Assembly: GCF_021155775.2 (NCBI RefSeq)
Contig: NC_060234.1
Coordinates: 38,003,026 to 38,067,025 of the forward strand
Direction of reading: 5' to 3'
Length of the DNA: 64,000 nt
Source: Neodiprion pinetum
Taxonomy: Eukaryota > Arthropoda > Insecta > Hymenoptera > Diprionidae
The translations under genes and the position numbers were made by a program. How positions within the stretch are numbered: position 1 is the first letter of the stretch; every line of letters starts with the position of its first letter. Shown here one piece after another: positions 1 to 9,485 of this stretch. The notes under the pieces are model-generated. The model searched no databases. It saw only the letters and a program-made list of their open reading frames with translations, and was not told where the DNA came from.

Positions 1-542
1 ACTTAATTGTTACAAAATCAACCTTCCGTAAAAGTTCAATTACGGAATAACGCGACGAGTGTCTAGTCCGCCGCTTCGTTTGCGATAAAATTAATCATTC
101 ACTTACCGGGGACTTTGTCAGGTTAATGAAGAAACAACAAACAGGATATCCACGAATAACTTTCCTTCACACGTTTCGCTTTGGTGGAAAAAATTCTAAT
201 CTCAGGTCACAGTTTCTGAGAAGAAAAGAAAAATGTCGTGTGTTTACAGAGTAATTTCAACTTAAATCACAGACGCTTAGCGCAAAAGTCATATTTCAAT
301 GTAAGTCATTCTCACTTCATTAAAATCCTCTAAAAAAAAACATTCTTCCAGAAAAAGACAAACTCGCACATCTTTTACAGGTGAATAACGATCTCCGCTG
401 AATTTTTTTTCATCCGACCATATATAAAGTCTAAAGTGTACGGCCCCGTTTCGAACGTTGTTTTCGCATATTTCTTGCAACTTTTACGTACAGCATATAC
501 TCAAAGCCGGAGCACACAGCCAAGAATTATTGCTCTTTTCAG
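1..542 (+). other. Probable last intron of the SLC22-like transporter gene
   Basis: No coding exon could be recognised here. The stretch is AT-rich and ends in a pyrimidine-rich acceptor (ctcttttcag, ending at 542) directly before the open reading frame of the transporter's last exon. Short open frames here on either strand show no family resemblance. The upstream exons must lie left of the window. Confidence 0.5.
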
Positions 543-758
543 GCAATATACGGATGGTTTATTCCCTCCACAATATGCGGTCTGGGACTGCTTCTGGCCG
601 GGTTTCTGACGCAAACTTTACCGGAGACGAAAGATCTCGCCCTCTACGACACCCTGGATGATCTCTCGAGCAGGTGTCGAGATCATCCCGAAGAAAAGGT
701 GTCCATAAAAAATTGTACGCTCTGCAGATACCTCGGTAAAACTCGTACCAACGTGTAA
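543..758 (+). CDS. Last exon of an SLC22/MFS organic cation transporter-like gene (5' partial)
   Basis: The exon opens after a cttttcag acceptor and reads 71 codons to TAA at 756-758. It starts with a hydrophobic helix (AIYGWFIPSTICGLGLLLAG) and continues FLTQTLPETK-DLALYDTLDD. A final transmembrane helix followed by LPETK and then L-x-D-T-L-(D/E)-D is the hallmark of the C-terminal end of SLC22 (organic cation/carnitine transporter) members of the major facilitator superfamily. These are 12-helix plasma-membrane carriers for organic cations or zwitterions. The cytosolic tail holds three cysteines and a basic end (KTRTNV). The substrate cannot be inferred. An AATAAA at 1059-1064 is a possible polyadenylation signal. 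The reading phase at the exon start cannot be verified because the preceding exon is not in the window. Confidence 0.75.
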   Translation, partial: AIYGWFIPSTICGLGLLLAGFLTQTLPETKDLALYDTLDDLSSRCRDHPEEKVSIKNCTLCRYLGKTRTNV

Positions 759-3288
759 GATTTGTAGAATTTCGACTGACAACATAATTTATGCTAATAT
801 GCTTAATGTGTATATTGTGATCAGCGTGTAATTGAAATACATCAGATTATGAATGATATTCTTTTTACTACGAGTATATTTTTTTGCAAGTTTCTTAGTT
901 TGAATCTTGACATTTTTTAAAATTTTTCTTTTTCAGCCGCTCGCTCAATCCTTAGAGTTTTAATTAATCCTGTTTTTTTAAGTGTAGTATTAAGTTACCC
1001 CGAGGTATTACTATTCTTGTTTAGTGGAGAATTTGATATCCGCAAAATATGAAGAGCAAATAAAAAAGTATTTCCACTTGGAACGCAGGAGCTTTTTCGC
1101 GGGGAATTTTACGCCTTTGCTCTCTCGAGACTGAAATTTATTTTTTGTTCGGATTCAGACAGGAACATATTTTAATTAGGCTTGTGATCAGCTATTTGAA
1201 CTTTCGCGTATCCATATGACTGTTGACTTATAATCAGCGGAAATTCAACATTCATAATGCCGATGCTGTATTGTCTATTATTAACTCACCAAAATCCGAT
1301 CAAGTTCGCGAATCCCGTTTATCCTCTATAAATACGTTATATCTAGTACGTTGAACAGTTAATACAACATTAATTGTGCATGAAACATGGAAAAGCTAGC
1401 GCGGGGAAAACATCGGAAAATTCGACGCTAAAGGGAATCTTTGATGTTGAAATAACTTCATTCAGCAGAATTTCCTATATTACGTTACACGCGTATGTGA
1501 TTCTAACGCTGATTCTATGGTTATGTAAGATTTAAGATATATATTGGTGATATTATCGATGATGACGATGATAAAAATACTAATAATAAATTTACAAGGT
1601 ACTCGTGGTAAACTTTGTTAATACGTACAGCTACAGCCGGTTGGACGGTTGGATAAATAACCGATGTTCTATCTCATGCTGAAACGCGTTAATAAAACTA
1701 TTACACGGCCGCCAATGAGTACAAAATCCGACAGCAAATACTCAACTTTGATTAAGCTGTCGTTACGCGCCCATATTGACACCGTATTGTTCTACCTAAA
1801 TCTAAATTCTACCCGATAGATGAGTTAGCAAATTGTTGCGGTCGCGTACGTCAGTCTCATATATCGCCTGACATTATTTGAAGAAGAAATAGAAGTGCGA
1901 TAATTGAATACCATGTTTTAATTTTATGTCATCTGAAGGATAATTCAGTCATCGTTAATGTTACCGGATTAAATCAGGGCAATGATAGATTCTGTTATGT
2001 TGTTCTATCAGTTTTATAGTCGGAAGTAATTAACGTCCGCTTAATTCATCAGCGAAATGAATGGATAGATAAAATTATCCGTTATTAACTTGATTGTATT
2101 TTTAGATATTTCATATATATATAGTTACATTACTTACAAGACACGATCCGTCGAAAATCAATATAATTACTGTCGAATAAAAATTTGCCGATAGTGTAAG
2201 TTTAAAATTTGCTGTTGTTCCTACTTTCTCATTTACGCTTGCCTAATTCCGATCTCATAATTCCTTTTTCCTACGTGTCGTAAGTCGACATTATCCCGCC
2301 TACTTATCGATAATTAGCAAACAATAGCTACAATAGCAGTAGTTCCAAGGAAAATACGATTGCTCCATGCAGCATCGCTCTCTACTGATATTTGGGCAAT
2401 CAATCATGATACCCAGACGTTTGTACTTACGACGCGAATACCCTGCAAGATCATAGGTATTTTACTGCTTTGGTAGCCAGTGATAGTCGATAATTTCATA
2501 TTTCCTTGTCCACCATTACATAAGAATTTTTCTTTTAAATCTTGAGCACGTCGAGAAAATTCTGAGACGCCAATACGAAATTAGATTACATGGTTAGATA
2601 ATATAGCATAATTTTTTACCGGAAGAAAATATTTTCATAAATTTAAATATCCAGTGATATACATATACATTATATATACGTAATTTTTTTTTTTTTCATA
2701 ATTGACTAAAATTACATCAACTCTACAGCGGTCTAGCTGGATTAAAATTTTAAGTATGTTCTACTTAAAATGTTGTATAAACTTCGTAGAATTGTAAATT
2801 AACAACGAGATTTAAAGCTAATAGGTGAATTTTCTGCTAAGCTGATCATAGACACGTTATTTTTCGACGAGAAATGCAGTAGTGGTCAATTATTCGACCC
2901 TGTTAGATTTAAGAATAGAAACATGGAAGGAGTGATGAAACTGAGAAAATTTTGAGAGGAAATATAACTTTCAACTGACATTGAGGTGAAGTCAGTACTC
3001 TCAGAATTTCTTGAAGTCGAAATGCACGTCTCACCATCGAATTGAAATACCTATATTTATGGCTATCGGTGGATTTTCATTAGATTTGCATTACAATGGC
3101 TAATAGCTATATCTTTGTGAGATAAATTGTCTATTTTTAGTAACGGTTGTATAATTTTGTAAAAACCCTGTAGGCGTAAATAAATGTTACATGTAGTTAT
3201 CTGACACCAGCGCCAGAACTGATAGAAAAAAAAAATACGCTTATCACAATTCTATGGTTTCCCGTCACCTTTCAGTATATCGTGTTGA
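759..3288. other. Intergenic / 3' UTR stretch, no gene recognised
   Basis: This is AT-rich DNA between the transporter's stop codon and the 3' end of Sac1 on the opposite strand; the two genes converge. It contains short TA-rich runs around 2640-2700 and a T tract near 2683-2697. No open frame or RNA gene is convincing. Confidence 0.6.
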
Positions 3289-5991
3289 CTATAAAAGTTT
3301 CGGCTTGTCAACATACTGCTTTCCATGGTGTATAACTGTCGCAAACGTTCCACCAACCATTGCACCCCAGAACAGCATGTAAAGTAATACTTCTGTAGTG
3401 TATCTGGACGGGAGAATCGCGTGAGCGACGAGCATCGACGACGCGACCAATAAAACTAAGGGGAACGTAGCGTATCGCCAATTACGTTCGGCGTCCAACG
3501 GACATTTCACCGTAAGGCATTCACCGTCTTGCACAATATAACGTCCCAGGAAAAGCTCTATGGAATCCTGTGAACGAAGAACGCAAGATGCATTAAATTC
3601 CACGACAGTTTAATCAAGTACTACGTATTCTTGGTCATTTCTAATGTCTGATCGATAAAAAATTTACTTGTCTGTATCCATCGGTGAAATTGTTTTTGTA
3701 ATATCTGGTCAAGGAATTAACACCGTCTCGTATGGCTCCAAGTTTAGTCCGTTTTCCAGTACGTGTAAAATCAGTTTTCAAAGCACCAGTACCTGAATAT
3801 TCTATGCTTATTACGTCCGCGTTATCTGCCCAAACCTAAAAATATGTAAAAAAGATAAATTCTAATCTCAGTTATGAGGCTGGTTATGGGAAGAGCGAAT
3901 TGTTTATCTCCAAATGAATAACAATATTACCTGTTTAAACAAGTATTCTAGCGACGAATGGTCTTCAACTCGCTGCAGTATTCCCAATCTTCTCAATGCG
4001 TCACTAAGCGCTCTTCTAGCCAGCATACTTTGTACAACATTTGTTCTATCCAAACAATCGATGCAGTTTGTTCTGAATACTCCATCCTGTGCAGAGAGTA
4101 ACGCTCCATCTCTGGAAAGTGTAAAGGAGCCCATTTGCTCTTGATCGTGGGCCAATCTGTCCATTAGAATGTTCAATCTGTCCCATCGCATTTTTCGGCA
4201 TTCCGCGTGAAAGTCGAACGATTCGTAACGGACATTTTGATTGCCAATTCTATTGACAATATCACAGTAGGCTTTTTCAAGTACATCTTCCGCTCCTCTG
4301 TGATCAATCTAAAAGTCATGTAAGAGAAGTTGGTATAAATTCAAAAATTGGAGATTTTTTTTGTTTGACTCACCAAATTTACTAATATCTGTTTCCCATA
4401 ATGAAATATTTGTGTTTCGAAATGGCGTGCGCAAGCAGTGTGGTGGTCTTCCTGATTATTTAACACCGGCTTGGGCTTATATTTTAGGTTTGGAGCCTGT
4501 TGCCAAAAGAGCGGAATTGATCCTCTGGTCTGAACAAACGAACTACGGTCTCCGTTCACTTCTACCAACTGTTCCGTCTCTACGTAATTAGATACGTTTC
4601 CATTGGCGTCTATCCCACGAGAAAACAATCTTGTTCCTGCGCGATGTACTCCTCGACGGGATATTATTCCCCAGTTAAATGCAATACCATTTACAATTAC
4701 TGTACTTAGTGACAAAACTATAAACACACCGCTAAGGAAAATAATTATTGAGAGTAATATACTGCTAAGAATAATTGCCACACTATTTTATACCGATGTT
4801 GCATGAACAATGAATAGTTCAAGTTGGCACGAACCAATTAAATACGATTGACGTGATAGCATTCGGTATTGTTAGAAAAAAAATTATACTGAATTGAACA
4901 TTTCACGGTAATGATGCTTTCCTGAAAAAAAAAAAGGAATACTTGTCAAAAAGGATACAGCCATGTATAATGGGCAGACAGAATCTGTGCTGCTCAGGCC
5001 TAGAAGTTAGTTCTTGTAGTAGATACGCATTCCAAACAAATCTTAGATCTGCTCGCTCGTGTATCGGCATCTAGAATTAAGCAGCCAAACAATTCTCAAT
5101 TCTTTGCTCATAAGCATTTTGAAAGTTTTTTGTCAGTATATTGAGATTTTGTACAATAGGACAAACCTGTAAAAATTCAGGCGTAGTATTATGCAGCCTT
5201 TGCATAGTGTGACTCAAGTCGTAGGTATAGCTGAAGTAAAAATGTGGTGTGTTCAATACAGACTTGATCATTTCCAGATAAGTGGTATTGTTGCTTATTT
5301 GCTTTTCGTTCAAATGAAGCAATGATCGCATGTATGGTATAATTTCCGTAGACCCAAGTTTGTAAACCTGGTGTCCCGCTATAGTACCCACACGTTCCGC
5401 ATCTGTGATAACTATCAGGTAGCGACAGGCCAATAGGCGTATTGTGCCCACAATTCCCCATATTCTACGACGACTGGCAGTAGGAGGAATCTGACTTGCT
5501 GTACCTGCTTAGAATTTGAATCAAAAAATAACAAAATACATTAATTTGATTTTTTATTCAACGTGATCTAGGATGCAATATCACCATTGCCTTACCTTGG
5601 GTATAAATTTGCTGGGTAACTCGATCGACTACCAATAATTCCTTGGTTCCAACTGGTTCGACATAAAATTTTTCTGGCGTTGCGTATCTGGAAGAAAAAT
5701 AAAACGAAAACCACATATGAATTAAAAATAAAATGAATGATGTATGGTATCGGCTAATACAAGTAAGTAATTATAAATTAAACAGAATGATATGGCATAA
5801 CCTAGTGCCGCTAATGAGAGTCGCGTTAGGCAAAAGGAGAGGTAAATTAGTAATCCCATACGTTGTAGACTCAGGACTTATCGATTTTATACTTTCACTT
5901 TACTATAATTTACTTCGTAATTTTAAAACGCTGAAAGACAGATTTAAACTCACAGGTAAAGATCATCGTAAATATCGGTGTTCAACGCCAT
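3289..5991 (-). CDS. Sac1: Sac1 phosphatidylinositol-phosphate phosphatase
   Basis: Eight coding exons on the minus strand: 5991-5954, 5687-5596, 5504-5167, 5070-4959, 4717-4374, 4308-3931, 3835-3668, 3567-3289. All have GT-AG borders and phases agree (1749 nt, 582 aa; human SACM1L is 587). Sac1 is an ER/Golgi membrane phosphatase that dephosphorylates PI4P and other monophosphoinositides. The catalytic CX5R motif is intact in CIDCLDRT (Cys390 to Arg396). Family blocks include TPEKFYVE near the N-terminus, ISRRG, FVQTRGSIPLFW, MRWDRLNILMD and TGALKTDFTRTGKRT. The last exon encodes two membrane helices (near FPLVLLVASSMLVAHAI and LLYMLFWGAMVGGTFATV). The protein ends KPKLL, which fits a KxKxx COPI retrieval signal. 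In exon 5 the acceptor at 4718/4717 was chosen over a nearby ttag because only it keeps frame and gives the family's HGF…NG spacing. Confidence 0.97.
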
Positions 5992-6713
5992 GTTGGTTTA
6001 CTAATGTCCGTTTCAGCAGTGAGCAGAGGGCAGAGGCTACGCAACTACGAGACCCGACTGCGGGAGGGAGAGATATGGTATCACGAAACCGGTAAAAGTG
6101 GTGAAAAGCATGAAGATGACAGCAGAACCTCTAACTCTACATAAACGCTACGCTCATCCGTGATCGCCATAACGTAAGAAGATGAGACGTGTTCCTGCGT
6201 TCCTACGGAGCCATCTCTAAGAACCAATCGCGTTTCACGATCATATGACGGCCCTCGTGGATTTCCAACCAATTGTTTTCGAGGTCATCTGGCGCACATT
6301 TTAAAAAGCAAAAATCTCCACATAGTCACAGCCTTATTTACCTCCGACGTTAACTGAAGACCATAAAGACAAGTTACCCCTGGGTACATTTTCGTGTATC
6401 AGTTTTCGGCAGGCAAGCGGGCCCAGGTGGGCCTGGGAGCGTAGGAGGTTTCTGCTCTATCGCCTCTACCTAACGAGCTTGCACTGACATTCGTAGCAGC
6501 CAAAGTAGTGTCGGTATGAAAGCTTGAGATTGAGTCGGTACAGAGTACGTAAGACTACTTTTTTTTGAATTAATCAAATACGATAATTTTTAAGCGAAAC
6601 GGTGATTGTTGGTTATTTTTTTTTTTTTTTCTAGAGAGATAACTAAAGAAGCTTTTTAAAATTTTGAGCGTATTTTAACTCACATTTGGACGATACAAAA
6701 AAAATTTACTTAC
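5992..6713 (-). promoter_or_regulatory. Sac1 5' UTR and upstream region
   Basis: This stretch lies directly upstream of the Sac1 start codon (minus strand) and should hold its 5' UTR and promoter. It is locally GC-richer (about 6010-6530), as expected for a promoter-proximal region. A 63-codon open frame at 6081-6272 on the minus strand has no recognisable family and may be chance. On the plus strand a donor-like agtac|gtaag near 6545-6553 could belong to a divergent non-coding transcript; this is speculative. Confidence 0.35.
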
Positions 6714-6809
6714 TATCAATTGTCGCAAAATGGCATATTGGCTGGCCATTGAAGCGCCTCGCCGCTGGAATCTCGAATTGGCAGGAAAGATGAACTGTGT
6801 AATTTTTGT
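6714..6809 (-). other. Exon-like 96-nt segment of an unidentified gene
   Basis: On the minus strand a pyrimidine-rich acceptor (ttacatttcag) ends at 6810 and a strong donor (ATA|GTAAGT) lies at 6713-6708. Between them are exactly 32 open codons including FIFPANSRFQRRGASM and ASQYAILRQL. An inverted copy with the same acceptor and similar peptide (FIFPAVSRLKRLGPSM) lies on the plus strand at 7567-7715. Shared splice-site context and protein-level similarity suggest this is or was a real exon, but I do not recognise the family and could not link it to other exons with confidence. It lies 0.7 kb upstream of the Sac1 start, so an upstream Sac1 exon is also possible. Confidence 0.35.
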
Positions 6810-7033
6810 CTGAAATGTAAAAACTAAAATTACTTTGAACTGAAATATATTTTTATCATCGATGAACTAAAAAACTCATAAGAAAACGTTAAATCACATT
6901 CAGTTTCGTTCAGTTTTTTTTCCGTTTCCAAATGTTATCTGAAGCATGCATATTGGTTTGATAGTACAAAACATGACGTTTTCAATAATCAAACTTGTAA
7001 ACTTGAAAATTTGTCCGGAAGGTCAAAAGTCAT

Positions 7034-7290
7034 CAGGTCAAGGACCTGGACAGCCAGAACTACGGAGCGCTTGTCCTGGAAGTCGAGTTTCACCAGGTAG
7101 CGGACCTGGTGCGCAGAAACTACGCGGCGCTTGGTCAAAACTTACCAGGTCAAGAACCTGGATAGCCAGAACTAAGGAGCGCTTGTCCCTGAAGTCGAGT
7201 TTCACCAGGTAGCCGACCTGGAGCATAGAAACTACGGAGCGGTTGTCCTGGAACTCGAATTGCACCAGAAAGCGGACCCGGAGCGCAGGA
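7034..7290 (+). repeat. 60-bp minisatellite with alternating A/B units
   Basis: About 4.3 tandem units begin at 7034, 7094, 7146, 7206 and 7266, so spacing is 60, 52, 60 and 60 bp. Each unit starts CAGGT or CAGAA and contains a GACCTGG/ACCTGG core and a GAGCGCTTGTCC-like block. Units 1 and 3 share GTCAAG-ACCTGGA-AGCCAGAACTA, while units 2 and 4 share GTAGC-GACCTGG-AGAAACTACG, so the array is a dimeric higher-order repeat. It is much GC-richer than its surroundings. Both strands read open through most of it, but this is a consequence of repetition and is not evidence of a gene. Confidence 0.85.
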
Positions 7291-7482
7291 TCCAGGAGAT
7301 AAGAGAACTCGGTACTCGAAATCTGCGGAGCGCGATTCTGATCCGTCCGCTCTACTGCGCGATTGTTTCCAGACTGAGGAATTCGGCTAGCTGATTACTA
7401 TAGATCAATGACGTCAAGGGAAAAAAAATTTTGGGTGACGTCACTTTCTGAACATCCGAACTTTGGTATCGAACTTTAATAC

Positions 7483-7563
7483 TATGTATGATGTATGAAG
7501 TATGATGTATGATGTATGATGATATGATATGATGTATAATGATATGATATGATGTATAATGAT
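7483..7563 (+). repeat. ATGTATG-type simple repeat
   Basis: Degenerate tandem copies of ATGTATG and GATATGATATGATGTATAAT fill this stretch. The 20-bp unit GATATGATATGATGTATAAT occurs twice in direct succession at its right end. It separates the minisatellite from the inverted exon-like copy. Confidence 0.85.
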
Positions 7564-7566
7564 TTC

Positions 7567-7715
7567 AGTTTTTACATTTCAGACAAGAAATACGCACTTT
7601 ATCTTTCCTGCCGTTTCCAGACTGAAGCGGCTAGGCCCTTCGATGGTCAGCCGTTGACTAAAGATATATTCTTCAGTCAACGGGTCAGCTAATAACGCTG
7701 CCGTTCTGCGACAGT
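7567..7715 (+). repeat. Inverted, rearranged copy of the 6714-6809 exon-like segment
   Basis: The reverse complement of 6714-6825 aligns here, including intron-side sequence (agtttttacatttcagaca). The copy is interrupted by a hairpin block at 7651-7683 (CCGTTGACT…AGTCAACGG), after which similarity resumes at CGTTCTGCGACAGTTG. Nineteen bases, 7665-7683, are identical to 8836-8854. The copied frame has an in-frame TGA right after ATGGTCAGCCG, so it cannot encode the same peptide throughout. Arms of an inverted-repeat element, or a duplicated and decayed exon, are both possible. Confidence 0.6.
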
Positions 7716-8340
7716 TGGATGAAAACAATTTTTGCTCGTACCTTTCGAATGTGTGTCAAAATACACTCGAAGATTTAAGAAGCTTCGTTCTATCTTTTCC
7801 CTATCAAGAAACAAAATTGCCAACAATCACCTTTTTAGGTCTTTCAATCAGGACACTGCGTTAAATACTGTCTTCTTGTACGGAGCATATATTTCATCTC
7901 GATCAAAATTAGCGCATCCGTGATGTTTACAGTTACTCTGAATTTTTTTCCATACGAACACTTTTCGAAAAACAATTCTGCTTTTCTACCCAACGCAGAT
8001 ACTTCACTTGCGATTACCTAAAACAGAGTTTCGATTCTATGCCTACGAAAATTAAAGATCGAGAGAGCAATTGAACAGTTGTTGGAATAATTAGGAATAT
8101 TAATGTTATGGAATACATCGAGTGCGTGTCGAATCGAATCCCATTTCGAAATGAATAATTCTTGTATTTTCATATTATAGCCGTATTATTGTAGATAATC
8201 TAGTTTGTCACCTGGAAAATTATAAAATTTATAGTATGCATCACGTATTAATCGTAAATGGATCATATATGTATATTGATATCTTAGCTAGATAAAAGTA
8301 CAATTTCGAAATTTTCAGGTGAGTTGAAAAATTAACGACA

Positions 8341-8416
8341 GAGCCAGCAATCGAATTTGGTATCTAGAGATGCTTTACCGGAGACTTACTCCACTAGACC
8401 ACCTAGCCGCCCTGAC
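8341..8416 (-). repeat. tRNA-derived sequence (SINE head or tRNA pseudogene)
   Basis: On the minus strand this reads with a perfect RNA polymerase III A box (TGGTCTAGTGG, 8401-8391) and, about 35 nt further, a B-box-like AATTCGATTGC (8358-8348). This spacing fits a tRNA. The T stem pairs poorly and the acceptor ends do not match, so it is not a working tRNA. The sequence resembles the 5' heads of insect tRNA-derived SINEs; the family cannot be assigned without a repeat library. Confidence 0.55.
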
Positions 8417-8484
8417 TACATGTCATTAATTTCTCTCATCACCTGTATTTCGAAGATTGTTGTTTTCGTGTGCCATTGAATATG

Positions 8485-8600
8485 TTTACATTTGAGAATT
8501 CGTCGCGAAGAGACACAATTTTGCACATGTGTACACATACCAACAAGCTTTACACACATGTCAAAATTGTGTCTCTTCGCGACGAATTCTCAAATGTAAA
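8485..8600. repeat. Near-perfect inverted repeat, 47-bp arms
   Basis: Left arm 8485-8532 and right arm 8554-8600 are exact reverse complements over 39 bp plus 8 bp, with a single unpaired C at 8524 in the left arm. A loop of about 21 nt separates them. The RNA would form a very stable stem including GAATTCGTCGCGAAGAGACA. Such identity implies recent origin or active maintenance. It is too perfect for a typical animal pre-miRNA; a hairpin-RNA (hpRNA) siRNA source or a small fold-back transposon are the likelier options. Confidence 0.9.
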
Positions 8601-8731
8601 TATATTAATATCGTACATGGATCGCATATACATATATACTTTTTGGTCTATGCATCATTATTACATCTGATCTATTATTATTTATGATCTATGTATACAT
8701 TCTTATCTCGGGTACCTATACTTTAATCAAA

Positions 8732-8920
8732 TCACTGTTTTGCTACGAATTTAGGAAGACGTTTATTCTCATTATTAATTTCTTGTATCGATGATTTTCG
8801 GTTGTCACACCAAAGCTGATTAGGGCAACTGTCTTTATATTCTTCAGTCAACGGATCGAACATATGAAACGGGATGAAAATGCCAGCGAAGAAACACACC
8901 CTAGCTTTGTACAAATCCTG
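8732..8920 (-). other. Unidentified short open frame, possible exon
   Basis: The frame reads RYDWAQDLYKARVCFFAGIF then IPFHMFDPLTEEYKD and on to a TGA at 8734-8732. Composition is protein-like, but I do not recognise a family and see no clear splice sites. A 19-base stretch within it (8836-8854, encoding part of DPLTEEY) recurs exactly at 7665-7683, linking it to the inverted copy there. It could be an exon remnant of the same unidentified gene as 6714-6809, or chance. Confidence 0.2.
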
Positions 8921-9279
8921 CGCCCAGTCGTACCGCTACCACTTAGTAAGGTAGGTAGCTGGTAAATATCGATGTATACTAAGCTTGGGTGAATTTTTCC
9001 AACCTTCAATTCACAAGGATTGATATTTGACATTTTGATCTTTACGTAGCACATGAGCAGTAATGTCGTCAAGACACAGAATCTCGAACCATTTGGGATA
9101 TCAGATGAGAATTCTACTGAGAAACGACGATACTAGCGTCATCTAGTTGTAGTTTCACTAAATACAACGTCCACGTTTTGAGTATCGAGTTAATCGCCTA
9201 CTGCTGGTGGGTGGAAAGATACTTGGTAGCTGGCTTTGACGTGGATTGAGCTTAACATATTCAACGCTATCTCGTCATT

Positions 9280-9350
9280 GGTTACGTGGGTTACGTGTTA
9301 AGCTAATAAAGATCGAACAGTGGACTTCAGCCTCTCAGTTTATCAGTAGT
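9280..9350 (+). promoter_or_regulatory. Candidate Mdh1 promoter elements
   Basis: Two adjacent copies of GGTTACGTG (9280-9288 and 9289-9297) give a tandem ACGTG core, a site type used by bHLH-PAS and bZIP factors. About 45 bp downstream are two insect initiator-like sequences, CTCAGTT (9334-9340) and ATCAGTA (9342-9348). No TATA box is obvious. The 5' UTR would then run to 9485. Assignment of the start site is inference. Confidence 0.35.
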
Positions 9351-9485
9351 TGAAGCGAAGCTTGTTCGTTCTCATTCGTTCTGTGATCTACTCCTTGCAT
9401 TTACTTGAAAGTCGTGAAAAATTCATATCTACTCTTGATACATTTTTTTACTCGCAAGTGTTTCCATTCGCGTCCTGCATTTAAA

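Noticed and set aside
4718..4731. Alternative Sac1 exon 5 acceptor at tccttag (4733-4732)
   Set aside because: It would join the previous exon in a frame that meets a stop codon; the acceptor ttatag at 4719-4718 keeps frame and family spacing.
6946..7265. Open frames on both strands resembling Gly/Pro-rich protein
   Set aside because: They are created by the 60-bp minisatellite and are open on both strands, with no start context or homology.
8341..8416. Functional tRNA gene
   Set aside because: The A box is perfect, but the acceptor and T stems do not pair, so it is only tRNA-derived.
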